Shown here piece by piece: positions 1 through 7,289 of a stretch of 16,787 nt of DNA (positions are counted from its first letter, which is position 1; each line of letters begins with the position of its first letter). The notes under the pieces are model-generated. The model saw nothing but the letters and a program-made list of their open reading frames with translations, ran no database searches and was not told where the DNA came from. A program made the translations under genes and the position numbers. The DNA is from Dehalococcoidia bacterium (GTDB lineage: Bacteria > Chloroflexota > Dehalococcoidia > GIF9 > AB-539-J10), in the NCBI GenBank assembly GCA_023229725.1, contig JALNYR010000049.1:1-16787 (forward strand), given 5' to 3'.

Positions 1-2799
1 TTCGACCGGAAGGAAGCCGGAGAGTGCAGCTCGCGCGTGGTCTTCCCCTACTTCAACGTGAGCAAGACGCTCGCGCCCTTCACGAAGACGACGCTCGAGT
101 TCACGCCGGACAAGGCCGGCCGCTTCGGCTTCGCCTGCGGCATGAACATGCTGCACGGCACGCTCATCGTCGAGGACAACGGCGCGAAGGCCGGCGGGGT
201 CGCGGCCACTGCTGAGGCGACCTGCCCCGTCTCCACGGACGCAACGTGTCCCGTTCCGGCGGAGCAGCCCGCGCCGCACCAGGAGTACGCGAAGGCGGTC
301 GGCGTCGGGCCGAAGCTGGCGGTGAAGGGGACGGAACGCGTGGAGTTCGGCATGATTGGCAGCGGCATGACCTGCCCGAGCTGCGCCATGAACATCGAGA
401 ACGCGCTGAACGCCATGCCCGGCATCGACGACGTCCGGGTGAACTTCGGCGCGCAGCGCATCGCGGTGCGCTACGACCCCTCCCAGGTCACGCCGGAGGA
501 CATGGACCGCGCTATCGCGAACGCCGGCTACTCGGTCGAGGTGCGCGGCGAAGCCGGCGCGCCGGAGACTGAAGACAAAGAGGCCGCCGAACGCGCCGCG
601 GAGCGACGCGACATTACGCGTCGACTTGTCGTCGGCGCGGTGCTCACCTTCCCGGTGCTCTTCGCGATGATGGCGCACGAGTTCTTCCACCCGTCGTGGC
701 TGCCGTCGTTCCTGATGAACCACTGGCTGCAGCTCGCGCTCATCGCGCCGGTGATGTTCTACGCGGGCTGGCCGGTCCACCGCACCGGCTGGCTCACGCT
801 GCGGCATCGCACGGCGGACATGAACACGCTCATCACGACCGGCACGACGGCTGCTTTCCTGTACAGCCTCGTGGTCACCGTGGCGCCGGGCATCCTGCCG
901 GAGAGCCTGCGCGCCGTCTACTACGAGGCGGTCGGGGTCATCATCACCCTCGTCATGCTGGGGCGGCTGCTCGAGGCCAGGGCCAGGGGCGGCACGGGCG
1001 AGGCCATCCGCAAGCTCATCGGCCTGCAGGCGAGGACGGCGCGCGTGGTACGCGACGGCACGGAAGAGGACATCTCGATAGACCAGGTGCAGGTGGGCGA
1101 TATCGTCATCGTCCGCCCGGGCGAGAAGGTGCCGGTGGACGGTCGCATCGTTGAGGGGCGTTCGACGCTCGACGAGTCCATGGTCACCGGCGAGAGCCTG
1201 CCCGTGTCGAAGGGGACTGGCGACATTGTCATCGGGGCGACCATCAACCAGACGGGCACGTTCCGCTTCGAGGCCACGAAGGTGGGCCGCGACACGATGC
1301 TGGCGCAGATAGTGCAGCTGGTGGAGCAGGCGCAGGGTTCGAAGGCGCCCATCCAGCGACTGGCTGACCTCATCGCCAGCCGGTTCGTGCCCATCGTGAT
1401 GTTCATCTCGATTGCCACGTTCGTCATCTGGTTCAACTTCGGGCCGGCGCCGGCGCTCAGCTTCGCACTCGTCAACGCGGTGTCGGTGCTCATCGTCGCC
1501 TGCCCCTGTGCGCTGGGTCTGGCCACGCCGCTCTCGGTCATGGTCGGCACCGGCAAGGGGGCGCAGAACGGCATCCTGATACGGTCGGCCGAGGCGCTGG
1601 AGACGGCGCACAAGCTGAACACGCTGGTGCTGGACAAGACCGGCACGATAACGAAGGGAAAGCCGTCGCTCACCGATGTGGTGACGGTCGACGGCTTCAA
1701 CGCGGACGAGCTGCTGCGCCTGGCGGCCTCCGCGGAGCGCTCCTCCGAGCACCCGCTGGGCCAGGCCATGGTCAAGGGCGCCGAGGAGAAGGGATTGAAG
1801 CTCGCCGAGCCGCGGGAGTTCGAATCGGTCACCGGCAAGGGCGTGAGGGTCTCCATCGACGGTCGCACGGTGCTCGTGGGCAACCGGCGACTGCTCGACG
1901 ATGCCGGCCTCGAGTCCGCGGCGCTGGAGAGAGAGTCGGAGCGGCTCGATTCCGAGGGCAAGACGTCCGTGTTCGTGGCCATCGACGGCAAGCCGGCGGG
2001 CGTCATCGCCGTGGCGGACACGGTGAAGGAGGGCTCCGCCGCGGCCATCGCCGCGCTCAAGGCTCTCGGCATTGAGGTCGTGATGATAACCGGCGACAAC
2101 CGGCACACAGCCGGAGCAATCGCTCGGCAGGTGGGCATCGAGCGGGTGCTTGCCGAGGTCCTGCCGCAGGACAAGGCGCTCGAGATTCAGCGGCTGCAGA
2201 GTGAGAACCGGCTGGTGGGGATGGTCGGCGACGGCATCAACGATGCGCCGGCGCTGGCGCAGGCGGACATCGGCATCGCCATCGGCACGGGCACGGACGT
2301 GGCCATCGAAGCTGCGGACATAACGCTCGTATCGGGTGAGTTGAAGGGCGTGGTCACCGCCGTCACGCTGAGTCGCGCCGCGATGCGCAACATCCGGCAG
2401 AACCTGGTGTTCGCCTTCATGTACAACTCCATCGGCATCCCGGTGGCGGCCGGCGCGCTCTTTCCGCCGTTCGGCATTCTGCTGAGCCCGATGCTGGCGG
2501 CCGCGGCGATGGCGATGAGTTCACTGTCGGTGGTATCGAACGCTAACCGGCTGCGGGGTTTCAGGCCGCCGGCGCTGGCGACTGCCCCGGCCGTGGCGGC
2601 GGTCACGCCCAGGGTTGAAGTGAGCGAGAGACGGGAGGAGGAGACAGTGGCAACAGCGAAGGATCCGGTGTGCGGCATGGACGTCGACCCGAAGAAGGCG
2701 GCCGGCAGCACGACGTACAAGGGCACGACGTACTACTTCTGCTCGACCGGATGCCTGAAGAAGTTCCAGGCCGAGCCGGAGAAGTACCTGAAGAGCTGA
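1..2799 (+). CDS. Cu(I)-exporting P1B-type ATPase with cupredoxin and YHS domains (5' partial)
   Basis: The frame is open from base 1, so the true start lies upstream; residues are counted from base 1 (932 visible). Domains in order: cupredoxin-like (1-60; C9, C46, M48, M50, H52 look like copper ligands); a linker with two CPV motifs (C75, C83); an HMA domain with CPSC (C125, C128); membrane helices from about 205; the actuator TGES (396-399); the CPC membrane motif (501-503); the phosphorylation site DKTGT (545-549); HP (584-585); GDGINDAP (743-750); the last two helices with YN and MSSxSVV, a Cu(I) P1B-1 signature; and a C-terminal YHS domain (about 886-932; C891, C914, C918). By family knowledge it uses ATP to move Cu(I) across the inner membrane, most likely outward. 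The cupredoxin and YHS fusions are the odd parts. GTG at position 37 is only an internal codon inside the cupredoxin fold. No other copper gene is visible beside it. Confidence 0.95.
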   Translation, partial: FDRKEAGECSSRVVFPYFNVSKTLAPFTKTTLEFTPDKAGRFGFACGMNMLHGTLIVEDNGAKAGGVAATAEATCPVSTDATCPVPAEQPAPHQEYAKAVGVGPKLAVKGTERVEFGMIGSGMTCPSCAMNIENALNAMPGIDDVRVNFGAQRIAVRYDPSQVTPEDMDRAIANAGYSVEVRGEAGAPETEDKEAAERAAERRDITRRLVVGAVLTFPVLFAMMAHEFFHPSWLPSFLMNHWLQLALIAPVMFYAGWPVHRTGWLTLRHRTADMNTLITTGTTAAFLYSLVVTVAPGILPESLRAVYYEAVGVIITLVMLGRLLEARARGGTGEAIRKLIGLQARTARVVRDGTEEDISIDQVQVGDIVIVRPGEKVPVDGRIVEGRSTLDESMVTGESLPVSKGTGDIVIGATINQTGTFRFEATKVGRDTMLAQIVQLVEQAQGSKAPIQRLADLIASRFVPIVMFISIATFVIWFNFGPAPALSFALVNAVSVLIVACPCALGLATPLSVMVGTGKGAQNGILIRSAEALETAHKLNTLVLDKTGTITKGKPSLTDVVTVDGFNADELLRLAASAERSSEHPLGQAMVKGAEEKGLKLAEPREFESVTGKGVRVSIDGRTVLVGNRRLLDDAGLESAALERESERLDSEGKTSVFVAIDGKPAGVIAVADTVKEGSAAAIAALKALGIEVVMITGDNRHTAGAIARQVGIERVLAEVLPQDKALEIQRLQSENRLVGMVGDGINDAPALAQADIGIAIGTGTDVAIEAADITLVSGELKGVVTAVTLSRAAMRNIRQNLVFAFMYNSIGIPVAAGALFPPFGILLSPMLAAAAMAMSSLSVVSNANRLRGFRPPALATAPAVAAVTPRVEVSERREEETVATAKDPVCGMDVDPKKAAGSTTYKGTTYYFCSTGCLKKFQAEPEKYLKS
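2633..2649 (+). promoter_or_regulatory. Possible internal ribosome-binding site and GTG start for a free YHS domain
   Basis: GGGAGGAGGAGA at 2633-2644 is a strong Shine-Dalgarno-like tract. It is followed about 5 bases later by an in-frame GTG at 2647, exactly at the start of the YHS domain. Initiation here would give a 50-residue YHS protein ending at 2799. The purine tract also encodes the Arg/Glu-rich linker (RREEE), so it may be coincidence or a scar of an ancestral gene fusion. Confidence 0.35.
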
Positions 2800-2871
2800 C
2801 GGATGCGGCATTGGCCAGCGCGTGTGGCGCGGTTGGTAGCCTCGACGGCGGGCGCGGGACATGCGCGTGGC

Positions 2872-2896
2872 GGGCGGGTCTGAGACCCGCCCCTAC
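2872..2896 (+). repeat. Palindromic hairpin, GTC core
   Basis: GGGCGGGTC and GACCCGCCC pair perfectly around a TGA loop (2881-2883). The right arm runs into CTAC, the family's usual 3' end. Confidence 0.8.
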
Positions 2897-2915
2897 AGGG
2901 AACCGACCATCCCCG

Positions 2916-2928
2916 CCCCCCCCCCCCC
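2916..2928. repeat. Homopolymer run of 13 C
   Basis: Thirteen consecutive C residues sit between two hairpin repeats. Such runs are prone to slippage in cells and to miscounting in sequencing, so the exact length is uncertain. Confidence 0.9.
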
Positions 2929-2931
2929 GCC

Positions 2932-2957
2932 GGGTCGGTGTGGGAACCGACCCCTAC
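2932..2957 (+). repeat. Palindromic hairpin, GGT core
   Basis: GGGTCGGT (2932-2939) pairs with ACCGACCC (2946-2953) around GTGGGA, then CTAC. The loop is the same purine-rich RTGGGA seen in the GGC-type hairpins although the arms differ. Confidence 0.75.
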
Positions 2958-3000
2958 ACGGGAGAGCGTGGTCGGGTGGAGCCAGCGTGGGCGGGATGGC

Positions 3001-3026
3001 GGGCGGACGCGGAGGTCCGCCCCTGC
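3001..3026 (+). repeat. Palindromic hairpin, GGA type
   Basis: GGGCGGAC (3001-3008) and GTCCGCCC (3015-3022) enclose the loop GCGGAG. The tail is CTGC instead of CTAC. The upstream flank GGGATGGC matches the common head of the family. Confidence 0.8.
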
Positions 3027-3084
3027 GCCGGAGGGTGCTATTGCAGGTGGTGATCGGGCCAATGGTGTGTGAGTGCAACGCTAC

Positions 3085-3108
3085 GGGAGAGGCATGCCTC
3101 TCCCCTAC
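3085..3108 (+). repeat. Perfect 20-bp palindrome, GAG type
   Basis: GGGAGAGGCATGCCTCTCCC is a perfect palindrome with no loop and is followed by CTAC. An identical copy sits at 3465-3488. Confidence 0.85.
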
Positions 3109-3137
3109 AGATACTGGTCGAATACCGGGCGGTACCT

Positions 3138-3163
3138 GTAGGGGCGACATGTCCCGCCCGTAG
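3138..3163. repeat. Palindromic repeat, GAC type, left arm shortened
   Basis: The repeat is flanked by GTAG on the left and, unusually, GTAG again on the right. Compared with the perfect copy at 3557-3584 it lacks two G residues in the left arm. Confidence 0.75.
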
Positions 3164-3220
3164 CACCGGAGGCACGCACGGTTGTGGTGAACGACGGTGC
3201 GTGCCGGACAGCCGGGTGGC

Positions 3221-3246
3221 GGGCGGGCGTGGGAGCCCGCCCCTAC
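3221..3246 (+). repeat. Palindromic hairpin, GGC type
   Basis: GGGCGGGC (3221-3228) and GCCCGCCC (3235-3242) enclose GTGGGA and end in CTAC. The head CCGGGTGGC lies immediately upstream. Confidence 0.85.
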
Positions 3247-3301
3247 GGGAGAACGCGCGGTGGTGATGGTGACAGCCGCGGGTGTGCCACCACCGGGTGG
3301 C

Positions 3302-3325
3302 GGGCACGCAGCCGCGTGCCCCTAC
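3302..3325 (+). repeat. Palindromic hairpin, CAC type
   Basis: GGGCACGC and GCGTGCCC pair around AGCC and end in CTAC. The head CCGGGTGGC lies just upstream. Confidence 0.8.
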
Positions 3326-3380
3326 GCGAACCGCGTCCATCGTGTCCATTCGGTCCATCGGGTCAAGCAGCCACAGGCAC

Positions 3381-3406
3381 GGGCGGGCATGGGAGCCCGC
3401 CCCTAC
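3381..3406 (+). repeat. Palindromic hairpin, GGC type
   Basis: GGGCGGGC and GCCCGCCC enclose ATGGGA and end in CTAC. It is the right-hand hairpin of composite element 1. Confidence 0.85.
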
Positions 3407-3464
3407 GCCGGAGGGTGCGATTCCACGCGACGATTGGTCCAACGGTGTATGAGTGCAACGCTGC

Positions 3465-3488
3465 GGGAGAGGCATGCCTCTCCCCTAC
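3465..3488 (+). repeat. Perfect 20-bp palindrome, GAG type
   Basis: Same 20-bp palindrome and CTAC tail as at 3085-3108, also preceded by GAGTGCAACGCT. Confidence 0.85.
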
Positions 3489-3556
3489 GAATACCGGTTG
3501 TGGAGCGGGTCTGGTAACCGGGCATGGCAGGGCTGCCCCGGCGAAAGGGCGTATCT

Positions 3557-3584
3557 GTAGGGGCGGGACATGTCCCGCCCGTAG
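3557..3584. repeat. Perfect 20-bp palindrome, GAC type
   Basis: GGGCGGGACATGTCCCGCCC (3561-3580) is a perfect palindrome with GTAG on both sides. The left GTAGGGG is the reverse complement of the CCCCTAC tail, so this copy reads in the opposite orientation to most others. Confidence 0.85.
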
Positions 3585-3643
3585 CACCGGAGGCACGCAC
3601 GGTTGTGGTGAACGGCGGTGTGTGCCGGACAGCCGGGTGGCGC

Positions 3644-3667
3644 GCGGACGCGGAGGTCCGCCCCTAC
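3644..3667 (+). repeat. Palindromic hairpin, GGA type, left arm mutated
   Basis: GCGGAC and GTCCGC pair around GCGGAG. The outer left arm reads GC where other copies have GG, which weakens the stem. The CTAC tail is intact. Confidence 0.75.
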
Positions 3668-3692
3668 AAGGTCCACGTTTACGTGGTCGGTT

Positions 3693-3716
3693 GTAGGGGC
3701 CGTTCGGGAACGGCCC
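3693..3716 (-). repeat. Palindromic hairpin, GTTC type, inverted orientation
   Basis: GTAG leads into GGGCCGTTC, a GG loop and GAACGGCCC (3697-3716). The CTAC-equivalent is on the left, so the unit is inverted relative to its neighbours. Confidence 0.8.
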
Positions 3717-3777
3717 GGTGATGGCGGATGAAACACGGTCTACGGTCACAGCGGCGGGCGCGCGCCGGCCCGATGGC

Positions 3778-3801
3778 GGGCGAGGCATGCCTCGCCCCTA
3801 C
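3778..3801 (+). repeat. Perfect 20-bp palindrome, GAGG type
   Basis: GGGCGAGGCATGCCTCGCCC is a perfect palindrome followed by CTAC. It differs from the GAG palindrome at two paired positions, and both arms changed together. Confidence 0.85.
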
Positions 3802-3857
3802 AAGAGAAGGCCGGGGAGCGTGGTGGTGACAGGGGTGGTATGCCGGGAACGTGGTGC

Positions 3858-3878
3858 GGGCGGGCATGGGAGCCCGCC
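3858..3878 (+). repeat. Degenerate GGC-type hairpin without CTAC
   Basis: GGCGGGC and GCCCGCC pair around ATGGGA, but the right side continues into GGGGAAG in place of CCTAC. It lies 20 bases upstream of the -35 box of the kinase promoter. Confidence 0.7.
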
Positions 3879-3897
3879 GGGGAAGCTGCGCCGCCTG

Positions 3898-3926
3898 TTG
3901 ACAGCCGTACGGGACCAATGTACTGT
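3898..3926 (+). promoter_or_regulatory. Sigma70-like promoter for the histidine kinase
   Basis: TTGACA (3898-3903), a 17-base spacer and TACTGT (3921-3926). The -35 box is a perfect match and the -10 box is 3 of 6. Transcription would start near 3933, about 60 bases before the kinase start. Two other genes here have similarly placed boxes, which raises confidence. Confidence 0.55.
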
Positions 3927-3991
3927 GCAGACGAGAAGAGGCCGGGACGGCCTCACGGTGTCGGTCATGATGGGTGAGGGAGGGCTCCGCC

Positions 3992-6900
3992 ATGGCGCGA
4001 AAACCTCCGGCTGAGGGGACCTCCGAAGAAAGGCGGTTGGAGCGCCTCAACGCGATTCTCCGCGCCATCCGGAACGTCAATCAGCTCATCGTCCGCGAGA
4101 GAGACCCGCGTGCGCTCATTCAGGAGACGTGCCGTCTCCTCGTAGAGAGGCGGGGCTACAACAGCGCCTGGATTGCCCTGCTCGACGAGGACGGAGGCGT
4201 GCGGGCGACCGCCCAAACGGGCCTCGGCCAAGCCTTCGACCCGATTCTCGAACGCCTGAGCCGCCGGGAGCTGCCTCCGTGCGCGCGAGAGACGCTCGAT
4301 TTCCCCGGCGTCCACGTCTTTCACGAGCCTGCGACGGAGTGTTCCGGTTGCCCTCTCATCAGCGGCTACCGGGGCCGGTCGGCGATGTCGGTGCGGCTCT
4401 CGTACGGGACCAGAACGTACGGCATGATGGGGCTCTCCATGTCTCCCGCGTCAAGCGATGACGAAGAGGAACCCGAGCTCGTGCGCGAGGTGGCTGGTGA
4501 CATCGGCTTCGCCCTGCACGCTGTGGAGCACGATGCGCTCGACCATCTCGCTGCCGAGGAACTGCGGCACGAGCGGGACATGACGGCCACGCTTCTCGAC
4601 ACGAGTCCTGTGGCCATCACCGTGGTGGATGCCGGCGGCGCCATCGTGCAGGCCAACGCCGAAGCGGAGCGGGTCCTTGGTCTCCAGAAGAATGCCATCA
4701 CGCACCGCACGTACAACGACCCGGCCTGGCACATCGTCGACTACGACGGCAATCCCTTTCCCGTGGAACAACTGCCGGTTAGCCGCGTCTTGAGTGAGAA
4801 GCGGGCGGTGCACGGCGTCGAGCACGCCATCCAGTGGCCGGGCGGCGAGCGGGTGCTGCTCTCAATCAACGCCGTTCCGGTGTGGTCCGAAAGAGGGGAC
4901 ATCGCGCGCATCGTCTGCACGATGCAGGATGTGACTGCGGAGAGGCAAATGGACGCGGCGCTGCGGGAGAGCGAAGAGAGGTTCCGCTCCCTCTTCGAGC
5001 AGTCCATGGACGCCATCTGGATTCTGCGTCCTGACGGAACGGGGAACGTCGTGAACCGGGCGTGGCTCGACATGTTCGGGTACGAGGCGGAGGACATCCC
5101 GTCGCTGCGTGCCGTTGACTTGTACGCGGACCCGGCGGAGCGCGAGGGCTTTCTGCGCCGTATCGCGGAGAGCGGGTTCGTGAGAGATGAGGTCCGCTTC
5201 AAGCGAAAAGACGGCACGGTGTTCCACTGCGAGCGGGCGGTAGTGGCCCTGAGGGACGCCGCCGGCCGGGTCGTCCGCTTCCAGGGAGTAATACGCGATA
5301 TCACCGAGCGAAAGCGGACTGAGGCCGCCCTTCGAGAGAGCGAAGACAAGTATCGCTCGCTCTTCGAGCAGTCGCTCGATGCAATCTGGATCGGCCGTCC
5401 GGACGGCAGCGGAAACGATGTGAACCCGGCGTGGCTCAAGATGTTCGGATACGCGGCCGAGGACATGCCGTCTCTGAATGCCGCGGACGTCTACGCAGAC
5501 CCCCGAGATCGGACGGAATTTCTGCATCGCATGGCTGAAGCCGGCACCTTCACTGACGAGGTCCGCTTCAAGCGCAAGGACGGAACGGAGTTCCTCTGCG
5601 AACGGAGGGTGGTCGGCCTGAGAGACGCGACAGGCAAGGCCGTGAGTTTCCAGGGCATCATCCGTGACATCACAGCGAGGAAGCGGGCTGAGGAGGTCCT
5701 GCGCGAGAGCGAGCAGAAGTACCGCGCGCTGTTCGAGCAATCCGGAGACGCGGTGTCTGTCGTGGCCCTCGACGGCCGTCTGCTCGACGCGAATCCTGCA
5801 TGGCTCGCGCTGTTCGGCTGCGCACGCGAGGAGTTGCCGAACCTTAACATGAGGGACTTCTACGCCGAACCGGGCGGGCGAGAGGACTTCCTGAAGAGGA
5901 TCGCCGGGGTGGGATGGTTGAAGGATGAGGTTCGCTTCAGGAGGAGGGACGGCAGCGTGTTCCTGTGCGACCGGAGCGTGGTGGTGCTGAAGGATGCATC
6001 CGGCGCCGACATCGGCTTCCAGGCGACGGTGCGCGATATCACCGAGATCCGAGCGGCGGAGCGGGCGCTGCGTGAGAGCGAAGAGCGCTTCCGCGGCGTG
6101 TTCGAGCATGGCCCGATGGGCATCGCGATCCTGGATGCGGCGACCTACCGGTTCGTGCGCGCCAACCGGGCGTATCAACAGATAGTCGGCTACAGCGAAG
6201 ATGAGCTGAAGCAGATGACCGTCGCCGACGTGACGGTTGCGGAGGATTGGGAGCGGCAGCAGCGACTCGTCCGGGCGCGGCTCGACGCGGGGTACGGAGG
6301 GTACGCGGTTGAGAAGCGCTACGTGCGCAAGGACGGAGGGATTCGCGACGTCATCGTGGTGGGCGAGACGATGCGACTGGCGCCGGACAGTGCGCCGCAG
6401 TTCATCGCCAGCGTGCTCGACATCACGGATCGCAAGCGGGTGGAGAGCGAGCTGGCGGAGTCTCGCGAGAACCTCAGGCTCCTGGCGCAACGCGTCGAGC
6501 AGGCGCGCGAGGACGAACGAACTACCATCGCACGGGAGTTGCACGACCGGGTGGGGCAGACGCTCACCGCGCTAAAGCTGGATATCGACCGGCTGAAGCG
6601 GACTATGGCGGGAGGAGACGCGAGGACGAACACCGTGCTCTCGGGCATGGAAGCGATGGTGAATGACGGCGCGGATGACGTCCGGCGCATATCGTCCGAG
6701 CTGCGGCCCGGCGCGCTGGACGACCTGGGGCTGGAAGGGGCGATAGAGTGGCAGATTGACCAGCTCCGCCCCAGAACCGACGTCGGCTTCACGTTCACGC
6801 GAAGCGAAGAGAGTTGCCTTACCGACGCGGCTCGCACCACGGCGCTTTTCCGCGTCTTCCAGGAGCTGGTGACGAACGTTGTGCGGCATGCCGGTGCGAA

Positions 6901-7114
6901 GAGGGTTGACGTCTCGCTGCGGACGTCGGATGGCACGTGCGAACTCCTGGTCGCCGACGACGGCCGTGGCATCGACGCCGCACAGGTCAATGACCGGCAC
7001 TCGCTCGGCATCGTGGGAATGCGGGAGCGCCTCCTGCCGTACGGAGGAGAGTTGCACCTCGAAGGCGCGCCGGGCAAGGGGACCACGGCCCGCGTCGTCA
7101 TGCCTTTGCAGTAA
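3992..7114 (+). CDS. Soluble GAF / multi-PAS sensor histidine kinase (NarL/HisKA_3 family)
   Basis: Protein of 1040 residues with no membrane segment or signal peptide, so cytoplasmic. ATG at 3992 is preferred because AGGGAGGG (3977-3984) sits 7 bases upstream; a GTG at 3974 would overlap that site. Domains: GAF (about 15-190, with a CxxC pair C117/C120), then five PAS domains starting near 197, 324, 446, 569 and 693. These are followed by the HisKA_3 dimerisation helix with RELHDRVGQ (phospho-acceptor H851) and an HATPase_c domain with N962 (N box), DDGRG (989-993) and GKGTT. It should autophosphorylate on H851 and pass the phosphate to a NarL/FixJ-type regulator. None is visible nearby, so it is an orphan in this window. 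PAS2-4 are close copies of one another and of the PAS domains in the cyclase at 14059. The signal sensed is unknown. Confidence 0.93.
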   Translation: MARKPPAEGTSEERRLERLNAILRAIRNVNQLIVRERDPRALIQETCRLLVERRGYNSAWIALLDEDGGVRATAQTGLGQAFDPILERLSRRELPPCARETLDFPGVHVFHEPATECSGCPLISGYRGRSAMSVRLSYGTRTYGMMGLSMSPASSDDEEEPELVREVAGDIGFALHAVEHDALDHLAAEELRHERDMTATLLDTSPVAITVVDAGGAIVQANAEAERVLGLQKNAITHRTYNDPAWHIVDYDGNPFPVEQLPVSRVLSEKRAVHGVEHAIQWPGGERVLLSINAVPVWSERGDIARIVCTMQDVTAERQMDAALRESEERFRSLFEQSMDAIWILRPDGTGNVVNRAWLDMFGYEAEDIPSLRAVDLYADPAEREGFLRRIAESGFVRDEVRFKRKDGTVFHCERAVVALRDAAGRVVRFQGVIRDITERKRTEAALRESEDKYRSLFEQSLDAIWIGRPDGSGNDVNPAWLKMFGYAAEDMPSLNAADVYADPRDRTEFLHRMAEAGTFTDEVRFKRKDGTEFLCERRVVGLRDATGKAVSFQGIIRDITARKRAEEVLRESEQKYRALFEQSGDAVSVVALDGRLLDANPAWLALFGCAREELPNLNMRDFYAEPGGREDFLKRIAGVGWLKDEVRFRRRDGSVFLCDRSVVVLKDASGADIGFQATVRDITEIRAAERALRESEERFRGVFEHGPMGIAILDAATYRFVRANRAYQQIVGYSEDELKQMTVADVTVAEDWERQQRLVRARLDAGYGGYAVEKRYVRKDGGIRDVIVVGETMRLAPDSAPQFIASVLDITDRKRVESELAESRENLRLLAQRVEQAREDERTTIARELHDRVGQTLTALKLDIDRLKRTMAGGDARTNTVLSGMEAMVNDGADDVRRISSELRPGALDDLGLEGAIEWQIDQLRPRTDVGFTFTRSEESCLTDAARTTALFRVFQELVTNVVRHAGAKRVDVSLRTSDGTCELLVADDGRGIDAAQVNDRHSLGIVGMRERLLPYGGELHLEGAPGKGTTARVVMPLQ

Positions 7115-7116
7115 GA

Positions 7117-7150
7117 AATGCGGGGACACCATACTCATTTCCGGGCGCGC
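7117..7150. repeat. Dispersed GGGGACRCC motif
   Basis: GGGGACACCATACTCATTTC (7122-7141) directly follows the kinase stop codon. Close relatives occur at 12099-12153 and, in part, near 14050. I have seen similar sequences in intergenic DNA of other bacteria, but I cannot assign a function. Confidence 0.5.
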
Positions 7151-7164
7151 GGCGACCGGATGGC

Positions 7165-7190
7165 GGGCGGACGCGGAGGTCCGCCCCTAC
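7165..7190 (+). repeat. Palindromic hairpin, GGA type
   Basis: GGGCGGAC and GTCCGCCC around GCGGAG, then CTAC; head CCGGATGGC. Stem, loop and arms match 3001-3022. Confidence 0.85.
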
Positions 7191-7234
7191 ACGAACCGCG
7201 TCCATCAGGTCTATCGTGGCCATCGGCCGAGGGG

Positions 7235-7260
7235 GGGCGGGTATGGGAGCCCGCCCCTAC
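7235..7260 (+). repeat. Palindromic hairpin, GGC type with a G-T wobble
   Basis: GGGCGGGT and GCCCGCCC around ATGGGA, then CTAC. The innermost pair is T-G, otherwise the stem is as at 3381. Confidence 0.8.
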
Positions 7261-7289
7261 CGGAGAACTCAGACACAGCGGGGAGTATC

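Larger units (their letters stand above)
3021..3221. repeat. Direct duplication, copy A
   Basis: This segment matches 3401-3642 in order and content: GCCGGAGGGTG, GAGTGCAACGCT, the GAG palindrome, the GAC palindrome, then GTAGCACCGGAGGCACGCAC and onward. Bases 3151-3220 align with 3572-3641 at a constant offset of 421 with two mismatches by eye. Copy B has about 40 extra bases between its two palindromes. Confidence 0.8.
3302..3406 (+). repeat. Composite element 1: hairpin, three 9-bp units, hairpin
   Basis: Order of parts: a CAC-type hairpin (3302-3325), the linker GCGAACCGC, three degenerate copies of GTCCATCGG (3335-3361), a 19-base spacer, and a GGC-type hairpin with loop ATGGGA (3381-3406). 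Three more elements with the same order of parts occur in the window. This is the longest of the four at 105 bp because its spacer is longer. Confidence 0.8.
3401..3642. repeat. Direct duplication, copy B
   Basis: This is the second copy of the 3021-3221 segment. The flanking hairpins are exchanged relative to copy A. Copy A has a GGA-type core on its left and a GGC-type core on its right, while copy B has GGC on its left and GGA on its right. Confidence 0.8.
2800..3991. repeat. Gene-free region packed with palindromic repeats
   Basis: This stretch of about 1.2 kb lies between two plus-strand genes. I see no credible gene: the short open frames have no ribosome-binding sites and are built from repeat sequence. 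It holds at least 14 palindromes, each listed separately. Most have a GGGC-type left arm and a right arm ending in CCCCTAC. It also holds a 13-base C run, a 200-240 bp imperfect direct duplication (3021-3221 and 3401-3642), one composite hairpin/9-mer/hairpin element (3302-3406) and a promoter-like site near the right end. Several hairpins are preceded by CCGGRTGGC and followed by variants of SGGAGAA, so the repeat unit is longer than the hairpin and has a fixed orientation. Confidence 0.85.
7165..7260 (+). repeat. Composite element 2, between convergent genes
   Basis: A GGA-type hairpin (7165-7190), the linker ACGAACCGC, three degenerate 9-mers (7200-7226: GTCCATCAG, GTCTATCGT, GGCCATCGG), 8 bases, and a GGC-type hairpin (7235-7260). 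It fills most of the gap between the kinase stop and the SBBP gene stop. Its strong stems could help end transcription from both sides, but no T-run follows either stem. Confidence 0.8.

Noticed and set aside
3184..3696. A 170-residue plus-strand frame in the palindrome region
   Set aside because: Built entirely of palindrome and duplicated sequence, with no ribosome-binding site and no domain.
2869..3878. CRISPR array
   Set aside because: The repeats are of several types, irregularly spaced and in both orientations, with no uniform spacers and no cas genes.
7235..7260. Classical intrinsic terminator between the convergent genes
   Set aside because: The stem is strong, but neither side is followed by a T-run. 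It may still affect transcript ends, so it is listed only as a repeat.
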